This document shows, one piece after another, positions 33,928 through 45,458 of a DNA stretch of 64,000 nt (position 1 is its first letter; the number at the start of each line of letters is the position of its first letter). The DNA is taken from assembly GCF_020520425.1 (NCBI RefSeq), contig NC_079489.1, positions 21,786,001-21,850,000 of the forward strand. The letters are read 5' to 3'. This DNA is from Spinacia oleracea. Lineage: Eukaryota; Streptophyta; Magnoliopsida; Caryophyllales; Amaranthaceae. The translations under genes and the position numbers were made by a program. The notes under the pieces are model-generated. The model did no database searches, was not told the DNA's origin, and saw nothing but the letters and a program-made list of their open reading frames with translations.

Positions 33928-35027
33928 AAGGTACACCCGGTTGCGTGTAGCTCTACACGCAATCCGGTTAAAACTACCCGTTTTAATAGTTTTTGCCAAC
34001 AAACAAAATATATATTTTACAAAAATAAATCAAAAAAGCATAAATATTGTCCGGAGATTCTGGCAATTATCTAAAATAGAATAAAAATTTAAAATTCAAA
34101 AAATTGCTAGAGAACAAGGCTAAAGAAAAGGAAATAAATTTTGGGAAATCAAATTATCACAGAGGGAGTGAAATCGATTCCTCAGGAACAAACTTTGGGT
34201 CAATAGATTCGTTTACCAATTGTTGCACCATTGTGAGTACTATTATTTGTTGTCGGTTTATTTTCTCGAATTGTCTGTTGTTATTCTTTTCAAGATTGAA
34301 CGTATGCTTTTATTCAAAGTTATGTGCTTTTAGTTGTAATATTATGTACTTTTATGTGTAGTAATATTTTTTTGGTCGTAGATATGTGCTTTTAGTTGTA
34401 GTCATAAGATAACTACTTGGAAGTAACTAACTACGGGATCAATTGGTACTTTGAGTAGGATTTTGTTCTTAAATGTTGTGCTTCTAGTACTATAATTTGA
34501 GTAGGATTCGTTTACCAATTGTTGCACTATCGTGAGTACTATTATTTGTTGTCGGTTTGTTTTCTTGAATTCTTTGTTGTTGTTCTTTTCCAGATTGAAC
34601 ATATGCTTTTATTCAAAGTTATGTGCTTTTAGTTGCAATTATGTACTTTTATTTGTAGTAATGTTTTTTTGGTCGTAGATATGTGCTTTTAGTTGTAGTC
34701 ATAAGATAACTACTTGGAAGTGACTAACTACGAGATCAATTGGTAATTTGAGTAGGATTTTGTTCTTAAATGTTGTTCTTAAATTTTTTAAGATTTTGAT
34801 GGAAATAATTTGTTAAGATATTGATAGAATCTTTGACTTTTTATTTAATAAAAGTAACTGGTTTTTTTGTAAAGATTTTTTTGTAAACAATCATGATTTG
34901 CATTTTTTCTGGCGGAAGTTAGTTAAACGGATTAATTGTAATTTTAATTTTATTTTTCTTTTTTTTTAGGCAAAAACTATCAAAACGACGTAGTTTTAAC
35001 CCGATTGCGTGTAACCGGGTGTACCTT
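33928..35027. mobile_element. 1.1-kb terminal-inverted-repeat element, non-autonomous
   Basis: Long inverted repeats of about 60 bp bound it (AAGGTACACCCGGTT.. to TAGTTTTTGCC on the left; reverse complement on the right). The left arm has about 10 extra bases that create a perfect TTGCGTGTA/TACACGCAA hairpin. The interior is AT-rich and non-coding and holds an internal duplication. Flanking 8- and 9-mers do not match, so the superfamily (MULE-like?) is undetermined. It ends 870 bp upstream of the SPL start codon. Confidence 0.7.
34206..34785. repeat. ~290-bp internal direct duplication
   Basis: 34206-34504 and 34505-34785 are copies of one segment (starting GATTCGTTTACCAATTGTTG) at an offset of 299 bp with moderate divergence, inside the inverted-repeat element. 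Confidence 0.85.
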
Positions 35028-35897
35028 ATAATTTGCGATTTGAGGTCATAACCTCCACCTCTTGTATTTTATTATTGATTTAGAAAGAGCTATGAAAAGC
35101 AAGACCACAAATAACATACGTAGTAAACAACATCGATCAAATTTTGAATACAATCCCTTAAACTTACCAACTAAACTAGTATTCTCTTGCTAATTGACAT
35201 CCACTCCAAATCTCGTACTAAGTACACTATTTGTAACAATGAAAGCCCAATCTTTTCAAAGAACGAAAAAGTTTTGTACGATTACTCGTTTTTGTTTTGT
35301 TTTTGTCTATAGTGGGTTTTTTCATGTGCCCCCCCTTTTGTTGGTTCAGTTTATCTTCCCTTTTTGACAAATTCAACCATATTCTTGTCTCTGCGTTTTG
35401 GGGATTTTCCATTCTTGTGCAGATCTCACGTTAAATGAAACTCAAAGGTTAGATTCAATCCTTCCGAGTAAAAAGATTTTTTTTATTTTTTATTTTGCAC
35501 AACAACTGTTTGTTGAAATTACTCTTAGAATACTGGGTATTGTTAAAGACTTAAAGATGTAATTTTTATTTTTATTTTTATTGATGTTGATGTGAAATGT
35601 GTTGGTGGCTATTCGATTAACGCTGTTTTTGCTGGTAATTTGAATAGCAAGGTTCGTTTTGGCAACTGGGTAATTCTTGTTTGGGTATATCGTTTTGTTA
35701 GTGTACTGGATTTTGAGGTATGAGCAGGCCTGTAAGCTGATTAGTTGTTGTTGTTCTGGTCTGTTATCGAGCAATTGTTCTTGCATACTGTAAAGAAGAG
35801 CTTGCTCCAATTGGTTCACTTTTCTACCTTCTGGATTTGGGTAGAAGAGCCCTTAGCATTGGCAATTGAACTACATTAGGGGTTAATTTTGTCAAGA
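35028..35897 (+). promoter_or_regulatory. Upstream region of the SPL gene
   Basis: About 870 bp between the inverted-repeat element and the SPL ATG. It is AT-rich with T/C-rich tracts and must hold the promoter and 5' UTR. I cannot place a convincing TATA box or transcription start, and a 5' UTR intron is possible. Confidence 0.4.
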
Positions 35898-38800
35898 ATG
35901 GAAGCTGAGATTGGAGGAAAAGCTAATATTTTTGGTGTGGTGGTGGCTGACCAGAAGACGGTAGGAAAAAGGACTTTAGAATGGGATTTGAATGATTGGA
36001 AATGGGATGGTGATCTTTTTACTGCCAGTCCATTGAATTCTACACCTTTAGATTGTAGAAGTAAGCAGCTTTTTCCTCTTGGACCAGAACTTGTGGCTAA
36101 CACCAATGTCTGTTCTAAAGAAATTAATAAAACTAATGAGAAAGGGAAAAGGGAAATGGAGAAGAGAAGGAGGGGTGTGGTTGTTCCCGAGGAGGAGTTG
36201 AATGATGAAGCTAGACCACTCAATTTGAAGTTGGGTGAACAGGTTTATCCTATAGCGGAAGGTGAAGCTGATAAATTGGAAGGGAAGACCGTGAAGAAGA
36301 GTAAGCCTACCGGAACTGGATCTTCCCAACCTGCCTGTCAGGTTGAAGGTTGTAGTGCTGATCTTAGTACTGCGAAGGATTACCATAGACGTCATAAAGT
36401 TTGTGAAGTGCACTCCAAGGCTACTGAAGCTTTGGTAGGAAATGTCGTGCAACGGTTCTGTCAGCAGTGTAGCAGGTTCCATTCGCTGCAAGAATTTGAT
36501 GAAGGGAAGAGAAGCTGTCGTAGGCGTTTAGCTGGCCATAACAAGAGGAGAAGAAAAACACTTTCTGAAACTTCACCTAATGTTGGCTCCTTGGCTGATG
36601 AAAAGAGTGCGGGGTACCTACTAGTTAGTCTGCTGAGAATATTGTCCAATTCCCACAGTAAGTTACTAAGTACTTGATTAATTGTATATTTTGTGTTGTT
36701 TTAAATGCAAACTGGATGCTGATGATGGACATTGTGAATCGCTGTGTTTCTTTGAATAAATTGGATCGTTACCATATTGGTTTACTTGTTTGCCTCTTTC
36801 CATCCATCACCGCTCACGGTCGTGATTAATGGCTTTATGTGTGATATAGGGTAGAGTTCACCTTGCTTTTGTAGTGTACATCTTATACAAAGAAAACCTG
36901 CTGATGCAGCATTAGCTTATATATGATCTTGAATGCAGTAGCCACAAATCCCTTTGACATGTCTATTTTGTATCATACTCTTATTCTAATAACAACATGT
37001 ATGTGCTTTAACTTATGACTTTCCGTGCCAAACATATTGAATGGAAGAAATGGATCTTGGTATATTGCTCCGGATATCTCTATCTGTCATCTTGTTGAGT
37101 GTTGGGGACCTTTTATATCAACTGTACGGTGTTAATGACGTACATCATCCCTCTGTTTCATACTTTCATTTCAACATCAACATTGCCACGATGCCTTCTC
37201 AAGGGGTAAGGGAAGGTTGGATGTATGCAACCTTTACCTTGCAACGATAGAGAGATTGTTTGACTGTCTTTAAAGCAATATGCAGCAACTATGTGTTACT
37301 TCACAATAAATAAGAAGTTCCAACACTTTAATGGACAATATAGATTTGTTCATTATACTACGCTACAAAAGCCAAACTGTTATGGACCTTTGATTCCATC
37401 GGAAGTTCAACAAAATGTTGTAATGAATGATTGAAATCCCTAATATAAGGTGGCGTTGAAGGTTGACATTCTCCTTGGTCAGTTTTATAGTAATGTGAAT
37501 ACTGGTAAGTTTAGGAGTAATTCGCTTACAAGCTACATTGCTTACTTATTTCATTGCCTGAACTCTGAAGGAGTTGGTTATGTAGTCAAGATGTCATATT
37601 CTGTATCAGCTGAACTGATTTTACTTGCTTGATATAAATAAGTTCTATCTTCTATGTGAATTGCAGCACATGCATCTGACGAGTCAAAAAATCAGGATCT
37701 GATTTATCATCTTGTGAGAAATCTTGCTAGTCAAGTTAGTGGAAGCAACATGCCTGAGCTACAGCAAGGATCCCAGAGTTTACTAAATGGAGGAATATCT
37801 GTTGGAATTCCACAAAAGGTATTAGATCTTATTGCTTAGCGTTCATTTGCAAATTTGCTTTCTTTTCATGAAGCCTCTAAATTCGAACTTTTCCTGAAAC
37901 TTAGAACCCTTCCAGTATGCAAGAACCATGTTTGGCTGTACCTTCAGCAGCAGCACATATAGGATTATTGACGAGAGAGAATCGGCATGTGACAGAACAC
38001 ACTCAATATGCTTCACTACCAGGCATTTTACATCAAGCTGGTGGTTCAGTACCTTCAAAAGGAAATGAGCCAGAGGCTTACCTCAAGAGACATGGGCTCA
38101 GTGGCATTGACTTGAATAATGTTTATGATGACTCGCAAGAGCGTATAGATATTCCGGAAAAGGGACATGGTCCTGTTGCTTGTGCATTTAGGCCAGAACG
38201 TTTACAGAAATCAAGTCCACCTCAAACAAGTAGAAACTCAGATTCAACTTCTGGTCATTCTAGTTCTAGTGGCAGTGAAATACAGGTACATCTGTCTTCA
38301 TGCAGAGATCCTACATTTAACAGTTTACTAGCTATTATTGGACAACCCCCCCCCCCCCCCCCCCCCCCCCCACCACAGCAAACATATTTACATTAGTATC
38401 ATTAATAGACGCTTGGTTCCTCAACAGTTCTTCTGCTATTATGCCATTAAGTGAAGCTAATGAGCTTTCTCATAGTTTTTGTTGTCAACTGTCGTTAAGA
38501 ACATGACCCTGGGACATTGATCCAAGAGTATCCGGTGTCTTTAAGTTGGGGAAAGTTGGAGGCTTGACATTGTGGATTTACGGACATGCGTTTAGCTATT
38601 CCTTGTCTCAATTCCGCTTGCAAAATGTTTCTGTCTTATCATCAACATTTCAAGATTTTATGTTATAGTGAGGGTACCTTCTCACACCTTTTTTTCTACA
38701 GAACAGGGGGAGGTTTATACGTGATTCAGTTACGCAATGTCTTGTTTCACGCTTTTGGAAATTATATAGCCGTTTAGAAAAGATGCTCAGGACGTTTTGT

Positions 38801-41800
38801 CATTCTTGTGAACATTACTATATCCTTTCTCTTACCTTTATTATTCTACACTCTTGTAGGGCCGTACTGATCGGATTGTTTTCAAGCTGTTTGGTAAGGA
38901 TCCAAATGACTTGCCTCATCAATTGCGAACACAGGTAATGGTTTTTCCTCCCCTAATTATGGTCAGGAATTGTTTAACATCAATTTATCCCGAGTTCATA
39001 GTCTTGAGATATTTGAATTTGTGCTCTGCAGATTCTTGATTGGTTGTCTCACAGTCCTACTGACATTGAAGGATACATCAGGCCTGGCTGTATTGTTTTG
39101 ACCATATATCTTCGTTTGAATAAGTCTTCGTGGGAGGAGGTTTGCTTCTTATCCTTGCTTTGGTGGATTGCCTAAATCTACCAAGGCCACATGCTGACCC
39201 CTTTTTAATTTATTATTCTTTTAGCTCTGCTATGACATGAGCTCCAGCTTGAGTAGGCTCCTGAGTCTGTCTGATCATCCATTTTGGAAGACAGGATGGA
39301 TCTATACCAGAGTTCAGCAACGTGCAGCATTTATTTGTGATGGTTGGTTTTCATACTCCCTTACCTTTCTTTTTTTATGTACGAAAGATCATACATTAGT
39401 TTTTCACCAGATATACTACTTAGAATATTATGAATCATGATCTGCTTTTCATGGCATGTAGTTGTCAGTATTCATTTCCAACCGATGCTAAATTGAATTC
39501 ATTATTTGTGCTAAAGGCCGGGTTGTTCTAGATACACCTCTACCTTTCAAAAGCCGACGGAGTCGAATCTCAAGCATCAGTCCCATTGCGGTTCCTGCTG
39601 ATGAGACAGTTCAGATAGTTGTTAAGGGTTGTAATCTGTCTGGACCAACTTCTAGGTACCTTTAAGTTTTTAACCATCATGTTTATGTAAGCTACTTCAG
39701 TTTTAATATTTGGGAGTTAACTTCTTATTGTTACCTTTTTGTACGGATCTCATACACTATCTTGTTTTTTAACTCTGAGGTTTGCATTTGAGTCCTAGGT
39801 AGGCAATTGATAACTTTTGTATCTCTCATTGTTACTACTTTTAGGTTACTCTGTGCTATAGAAGGGAAGTATTTGGTCCAGGAGAGTTGTTATAGCTTGG
39901 AGGGTATTTCTACTAACACAGCTGCTGAGCAGGATGAGATCCAGTCTCTCAGTTTTCATTGTTCTATACCAAACGTTGTTGGAAGAGGATTTATTGAGGT
40001 AATAGTATTTCATATTTCTTTCTTACTTTATTATTTGGTAGTTACTTTTCCCCCAGTGTCTCAAGTAGCATAGTAGAGCATTATGGGAAGCTACTTTCTT
40101 GTCCAAAAACGGACAAGTACAAACTACTAATATGATCTACAGTTATATCCCTTGTCTATATGTTAGGGTTGTATTTTAGTATCTTGCAATCCAATCTAAT
40201 GCCTGTAACATTCGAAGCTTTCCTGCTAGCAATTAGAATTTGGTGCTGACACTGATATTATTTCAGTTCAGGTCTTAGATGATTTAGTTGGTTATATGGT
40301 GGCGGTTGTTAAGTTTTTTGTTCTTTAGTTGGTCCATCAGTAGGCTATTTTAGCGCGACTTCATTTATCAAATACCCGTGCTATATACTTGCCACTTGGA
40401 CATGGGAATGTTTCATACTTGGCACTTCCATTCATAGTTGAACATGGAATTATCTTCAACCAGAAATTGGTAGAGAAAATAATATAGAAAGTGGGACAGG
40501 GGAAATACAAAATGATAACAGCAAACAAGCGAGCCCCAAAGTCTTCTAGGATCTGGAATATAATTAAATGTACGATGAATAATGTGTTCCCCTCTTATGT
40601 CCAACCTTTTAGATTTAGCGTTATCCTGAATTTTGAGCCATGGGTTGTGGACATTAACATATATACTTGGTTATCTTACTTACTGTAGTACTACATTTGA
40701 GTAGAATATTTACCCAATGTGTCTGATTAGCCTGTTACTCATAGCCCACTTAGATATTTTCGGTAATTTTTTTCATGCAGGTGGAAGATTATGGGCTCAG
40801 TGGTTGCTTCTTCCCAATTATAGTTGCAGAGCCTGAAATTTGTTCAGAGATTTGCATGCTGGAAAGCGTAATGGAGGCGGTTGGTACAGATGAGGATATT
40901 AATAGAAAATGTGGCACGACAGATGGAAGGAATGACGCCTTAGACTTTATACATGAGATGGGCTGGCTGCTTCATCGGAATCACTTGAGCATAAAGGCAG
41001 GTCAAACTGATCTCCCCTTGGATCTATTCCCTTTTGTAAGATTAAAGCGGCTGATTGAGTTTTCAATGGACCATGATTGGTGTGCTGTTCTGAGAAAACT
41101 TCTGGACTTGATGTTCAGTGGAACTGTAGATACTGGAAATCATGCTTCAGTTGAACATGCATTGTCAGAGATGCCCCTCCTCCACACTGCCGTCCAAAGA
41201 AATAGCAGGCCAATGGTGGATTTTTTGTTAAGATACATGCCCAACAAGGTTAAAGGTACAATAGGCTTTGAACAGAAGCAGTCAGATTATGGAACACCCA
41301 GCACCTACTTATTTAGACCTGATGTCACTGGTTCAAACGGGTTGACCCCTCTGCATATAGCTGCTAGTTGTGCTGGTTTCGAGAATATGTTGGATGCCTT
41401 GCTTGAAGATCCTGGAATGGTAATTTTAATTATTGTTGATTGCTTTGAGTATTTCAGTTTAAGTACCCTCTGAGTGTTGTATGTTTAGATACAGTTAGTA
41501 TGATTCTCAGCTCAAAAGAATTGAAGGCTCAAGAGTTGTCTGGTAATAAATCCAGGAAACAGTAATGAAATTTGTGTGCAACCTTGTCAATGTGCAATAA
41601 GGTGATGTATTCCATTATCAAACCTTTTCTTTCATTCATTTTCATCATAACGTTTTGTCATCTAAAGATGTATGACTGGCGATGAAAATGAATGTAAAAA
41701 GAAAGTGGTGCATTAATAGAGATGCATTTACCTTACATTGACAATTGAACATTCCATGGTAGGAACTACACAAATTTCATATGTTAGATGAGCTGCGTGT

Positions 41801-42313
41801 GTGTGTGTGGCTTTAAAGATATAACAGTGATTGAGCTTTACTATAATTGCGGGTCTTTGTCTTGTATAGATTGGTATTGGAGCTTGGGAAAATGCCAGAG
41901 ACAGCACAGGGTTGACCCCAAAAGACTATGCTCGCCTGAGAGGTCATAACCATTACATGGATTTGTTCCAGAGGAAACTTAACAAAACTTCATCTGGCAA
42001 ACATGTAGTGGTGGATATCGTTGGACTCACAAACATAGAATCGAAGCAAAAGCAATCAGATAAAGTAAAATCTGCAAAGTTGAATAGCTTGTACACGGAG
42101 ATGTGGCAAGTCCGTCAGAAGTGCAAACTGTGCGAGCAGAAACCAAATTATGGATCAAGAGGAACATCATTAGCATTTAGACCAGCAGTGATGTCGCTTG
42201 TTGCCATTGCTGTTGTATGTGTTTGTACAGCTCTGTTTTTCAAGAGCATGCCTCAAGTTTGTTGTGTGTTCGGGCCATTCAGATGGGAGGCACTGAAATA
42301 TGGAGCAATGTAG
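35898..42313 (+). CDS. SPL1/SPL12-like: SBP-box transcription factor, SPL1/SPL12 class, 10 exons, 989 aa
   Basis: Exons: 35898-36657, 37667-37818, 37905-38285, 38860-38934, 39032-39139, 39225-39342, 39517-39655, 39845-39998, 40781-41419, 41870-42313. All introns are GT..AG and all phases join, giving 990 codons with stop. The SBP DNA-binding domain (about residues 147-221) has both zinc sites (CQVEGC..H..C..H and CQQCSRFH..C) and the nuclear signal [17 protein letters not shown]. It binds GTAC-core promoter elements. Downstream are [18 protein letters not shown] and [20 protein letters not shown], ankyrin-like repeats (about 760-880) and a hydrophobic C-terminal segment (about 945-970). These are typical of the large SPL1/12/14/16 group, and details favour SPL1/12. 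No miR156 site was seen, as expected for this group. ATG 35898 is chosen because MEAEIGGK is the usual type of start. Confidence 0.93.
38346..38371. repeat. Poly-C run of ~26 bases in SPL intron 3
   Basis: Uninterrupted C homopolymer 60 bp into intron 3. If the intron were retained it would add a polyproline tail and a stop to the truncated protein. It may be an assembly-sensitive site. Confidence 0.95.
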
Positions 42314-42739
42314 GTAACATTTTAATGTATAGTGGTTGAGGTTTGGGATATTGTTTGAGGGTGGCCCGGTCGTTCACCCGTTCGTTCTAAAGAAGAGAGT
42401 GTAGCTAACTTATTAGTTTGTTGAGAAAATTACACTCCTTGTATATGTAAGCCTATCTTTCTCCCTGTATTTATAAAGCAAAGATAGAATTCGAATATGA
42501 ATGTCTAATTTGCATAAATTTGTAATGTGAATGCTCATCTTTTTTGAAAAAGAATATTAAAGTTGCAGAATAATGTTTAGGGAGATCGAGTACAGGCACC
42601 AACATATATACCTACGAAAAGGATCAGGAGGAAAGTAACACCTAATCTGAGTAGGAAAATAGCAATATACGACTTGTTCGTGCAATAGTCCGATTTCTTA
42701 CATGATCTTCAATTTATGATTGCATATTTGCATCATTAA
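42314..42739 (+). other. SPL 3' UTR and flank
   Basis: Non-coding. Contains several A/T-rich polyadenylation-like signals (for example near 42470 and 42555). No other feature seen. Confidence 0.45.
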
Positions 42740-42998
42740 CTCCCTCCGTCCCGGGATACTCGCAACGGTTTGAATGGACACGCTTGCCAATGTACAACTT
42801 TGACCATCAATATCTTCAATTATATATTATAAAAGTTTACAAAATATTAATATTTTGAAAATATATATTAAGATGAAGCCAACAATATATTATATGCTAA
42901 CACTTATTTTCATATACTATAAATAAAATAGGATTAAAGTGAATTATGTGAATAGTGCAAAAAGCCAAACCGTTGCGAGTATTCCGGGACAGAGGGAG
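42740..42998. mobile_element. Stowaway-like MITE 1
   Basis: Inverted termini CTCCCTCCGTCCCGGGATAC and reverse complement ending GGGACAGAGGGAG. TA follows on the right; the left flank is AA. The terminal repeats extend over about 30 bp (through CGCAACGGTTTG). Confidence 0.85.
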
Positions 42999-43169
42999 TA
43001 TACGGAGTAGACATTTAACCAAATACTACGTGTTTTTTTCCTTGAATAAAGAACATATTAAGACAATTTATTAGACATGACTTTTGTCTTCAAACTTGAA
43101 GTCGCGACTATCAAATCTTAATTAACCATTTTAAAAAAAAATATATATAGTAAGTATAACATAAATATA

Positions 43170-43524
43170 CTTTCTCCATGTCTTTCTGTTCTTTACGTTT
43201 GGTTTTTTGCATACATTTTAACGACTAATTAATGTGCATTGAGATTCCTCTGTTTTTTTATTTAAACAAGGAAAATCACGTTTATTTATAATATTTTCAC
43301 TTTTATCAAAATTCTGATATTGGAAAAATGAGAATAATTTAATGTGCCAATGGAAAAGTGTTAGAGATTAAATGACTAGATGAATTTAATTGGTTAAAAT
43401 AATCATTGGACACAAATTTTGATAGAATATTAAAGCATTTATGTGATAATATAAAATGAAATGTAAATAACAGTTTGGAACAACCAAAAAAGAAAACGTT
43501 TAGAACAAAAAAAGACAGAGGGAG
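43170..43524. mobile_element. Stowaway-like MITE 2
   Basis: 355 bp with TA on both sides and termini CTTTCTCCATGTCTTTCTGT / ..GACAGAGGGAG. Same family as MITE 5 at 44663-45015 but in the opposite orientation. Confidence 0.8.
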
Positions 43525-43637
43525 TACTTTTTACGTATTTGTTTATATGATACATTTTGACCGACACGTAATTTTAGGAGGGTGAGTTGAAATTATTAAA
43601 TAAGATGAAAGTGGAGTGGGTGAAATTATTTATTGTA

Positions 43638-43961
43638 CTCCATCTGTTCTTTTTTGTTCTTCCCGGTTGGGGTTTGGGTGAAAATTAAGAAAATAGAATC
43701 TTGTAATGATTGAGTGTAAGAGAAAGTAATAAAGTAGTGAAAGAAAGTAATAAAGAAATGAAGGAGAGAGAAGATATTTTTAATAAAGTAATAAAAAATT
43801 ATAAAAGTGGGGTTGGGTAGGTGAATGGGGAAATGTGAATGAATTAAATAAGGGATGGTGGGGAAATTTAGGGTAAAAAGTCATGTCCAAAAATAGAAAC
43901 GGGAAGAACATACAGAAACGTCCGAAATAGAAACGAGAAGAACATTTAGGAATGGGGGGAG
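43638..43961. mobile_element. Stowaway-like MITE 3
   Basis: Termini CTCCATCTGTTCTTTTTTGT / reverse complement near GGAATGGGGGGAG, TA on both sides, G/A-rich interior. Confidence 0.8.
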
Positions 43962-44203
43962 TAGTAAAAAGAGTACGTGAGTAAGTGTGTGGACCACAAG
44001 AAAGAGAAAAGATTAAAAAAATTAATACAGGTGGAAGTGAATACCATGACACGCCAAAAATATAAAGTGTATCTTTTAATAAAAATACGATTGACTAGGG
44101 AAATTGTATCTTTCAAATAAATACGAAGATGTACCTTTGAAAGTTTGAATGAGGAAAAGTGACACTTGAGTTGATAAATGCATTTGTTTGATTATTCTTA
44201 ATA

Positions 44204-44459
44204 CTCCATCCGTTCTTAAATAGTCTCCTTTTGACTTTTTCATCCGTTTCAACTCCATATTGAAACGTAAATATCTCCAAATACGTACGTCAAAGAAATA
44301 TAAAAAATTGATATTGTTAACTTACACATAGAGGTGAACAAAAAATATCTCACATGAATATATTTTGAAATACGTATTGGGAAAGAAATTATAAGATTCT
44401 CTTCAATTGTAAATAGTGGTAAAATTCCAAAAGGAACTAATAATCAAGAACGGAGAGAG
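44204..44459. mobile_element. Stowaway-like MITE 4
   Basis: Termini CTCCATCCGTTCTTAAATAG and ..CAAGAACGGAGAGAG with TA flanks. Confidence 0.8.
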
Positions 44460-44662
44460 TATTTATATTTTTGATCCTTATATTTTTCAAATTTATTTGT
44501 AATAAAATTTGAATAATTAGGGTTTCATAAAAATTGCCGATTACCAGTAATCTGACTATAGACTTTGAAATTTAAAAGTTACTCCGTAAAATTTATTGAG
44601 GTAAGTGAAGGATCATGAAAATTTTAATTAAGAGGTCACCGTAAGAATTAGGTAATATAGTA

Positions 44663-45015
44663 CTCCCTCCGTCTCTTTTTGTTATTTACATTTTCCTTTT
44701 TGAGTATTTCAAAATGTTCTTTACATTTCCTTTTATATTATCACATAATAATGTAGTATTCTATCAAAATTTGTGTCCAATTATTGTTTTAACTAATTAA
44801 ATTTATTGGTTCATTTAATTTATCACACTTTTCCATTGAGATATTAAAATTTTCTCATTTCTCAATATCAGAATTTTGATAAAAGTGAAAATATTATAAA
44901 TAAACGTAATTATCTTGGTTAAATAAAAAATATTGAGGAATCTCGATGCTAATAAATTAATCGTTAAAACGCGTGAAAAATACCAAACGTAAAGAATAAA
45001 AAGAAACGGAGAGAG
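44663..45015. mobile_element. Stowaway-like MITE 5
   Basis: 353 bp, termini CTCCCTCCGTCTCTTTTTGT / ..AAACGGAGAGAG with TA flanks. Its reverse complement aligns with MITE 2 over the whole length. Confidence 0.82.
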
Positions 45016-45140
45016 TAAAAGAATTCGGTTTGGAAAACTTGACCATTTAGGACAAATTAAAGATTCGACTCTGAATGAGGTCAAAGCCTACTACCTTTGG
45101 AGTAATAATAAAAAATAAGCGCTTTTAAAGATAGGTCATA

Positions 45141-45270
45141 CTTCCTCTGTTCTTAAATACTTGCAACATTTGATATTTTACACTATTCACAAATTTCACT
45201 TTAACTATTATTGGTGATTTATATCCCAAATAAAACATAGTCACATGGGATCTTGTTTGAACGGAGGAAG
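45141..45270. mobile_element. Stowaway-like MITE 6 (short)
   Basis: 130 bp, termini CTTCCTCTGTTC and GAACGGAGGAAG with TA flanks. It ends 190 bp upstream of the PPR start codon, so it lies in that gene's promoter region. Confidence 0.78.
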
Positions 45271-45458
45271 TACATTTTAAAGTCTTTACCCGATGTTTTA
45301 TTGTGTTAAACTAGTCGAAAGTCGAAACCATTTCAATCCTAGTGTTATCCAAGTAATCGAACTATTACCAAATCACTTAACACCCTTAACGGGTGACCCA
45401 TCCATTACCATTTCTCTCATAAAATTACCAAAATCCTCAAAAACATTGAGCAACAACA

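Noticed and set aside
38286-38396. Polyproline extension of SPL exon 3
   Set aside because: It is intron sequence; the downstream exon ([12 protein letters not shown]) joins in phase at 38285.
35898-42313. miR156 target site in the SPL gene
   Set aside because: No matching motif was found in the coding exons, in line with the large SPL1/12 group.
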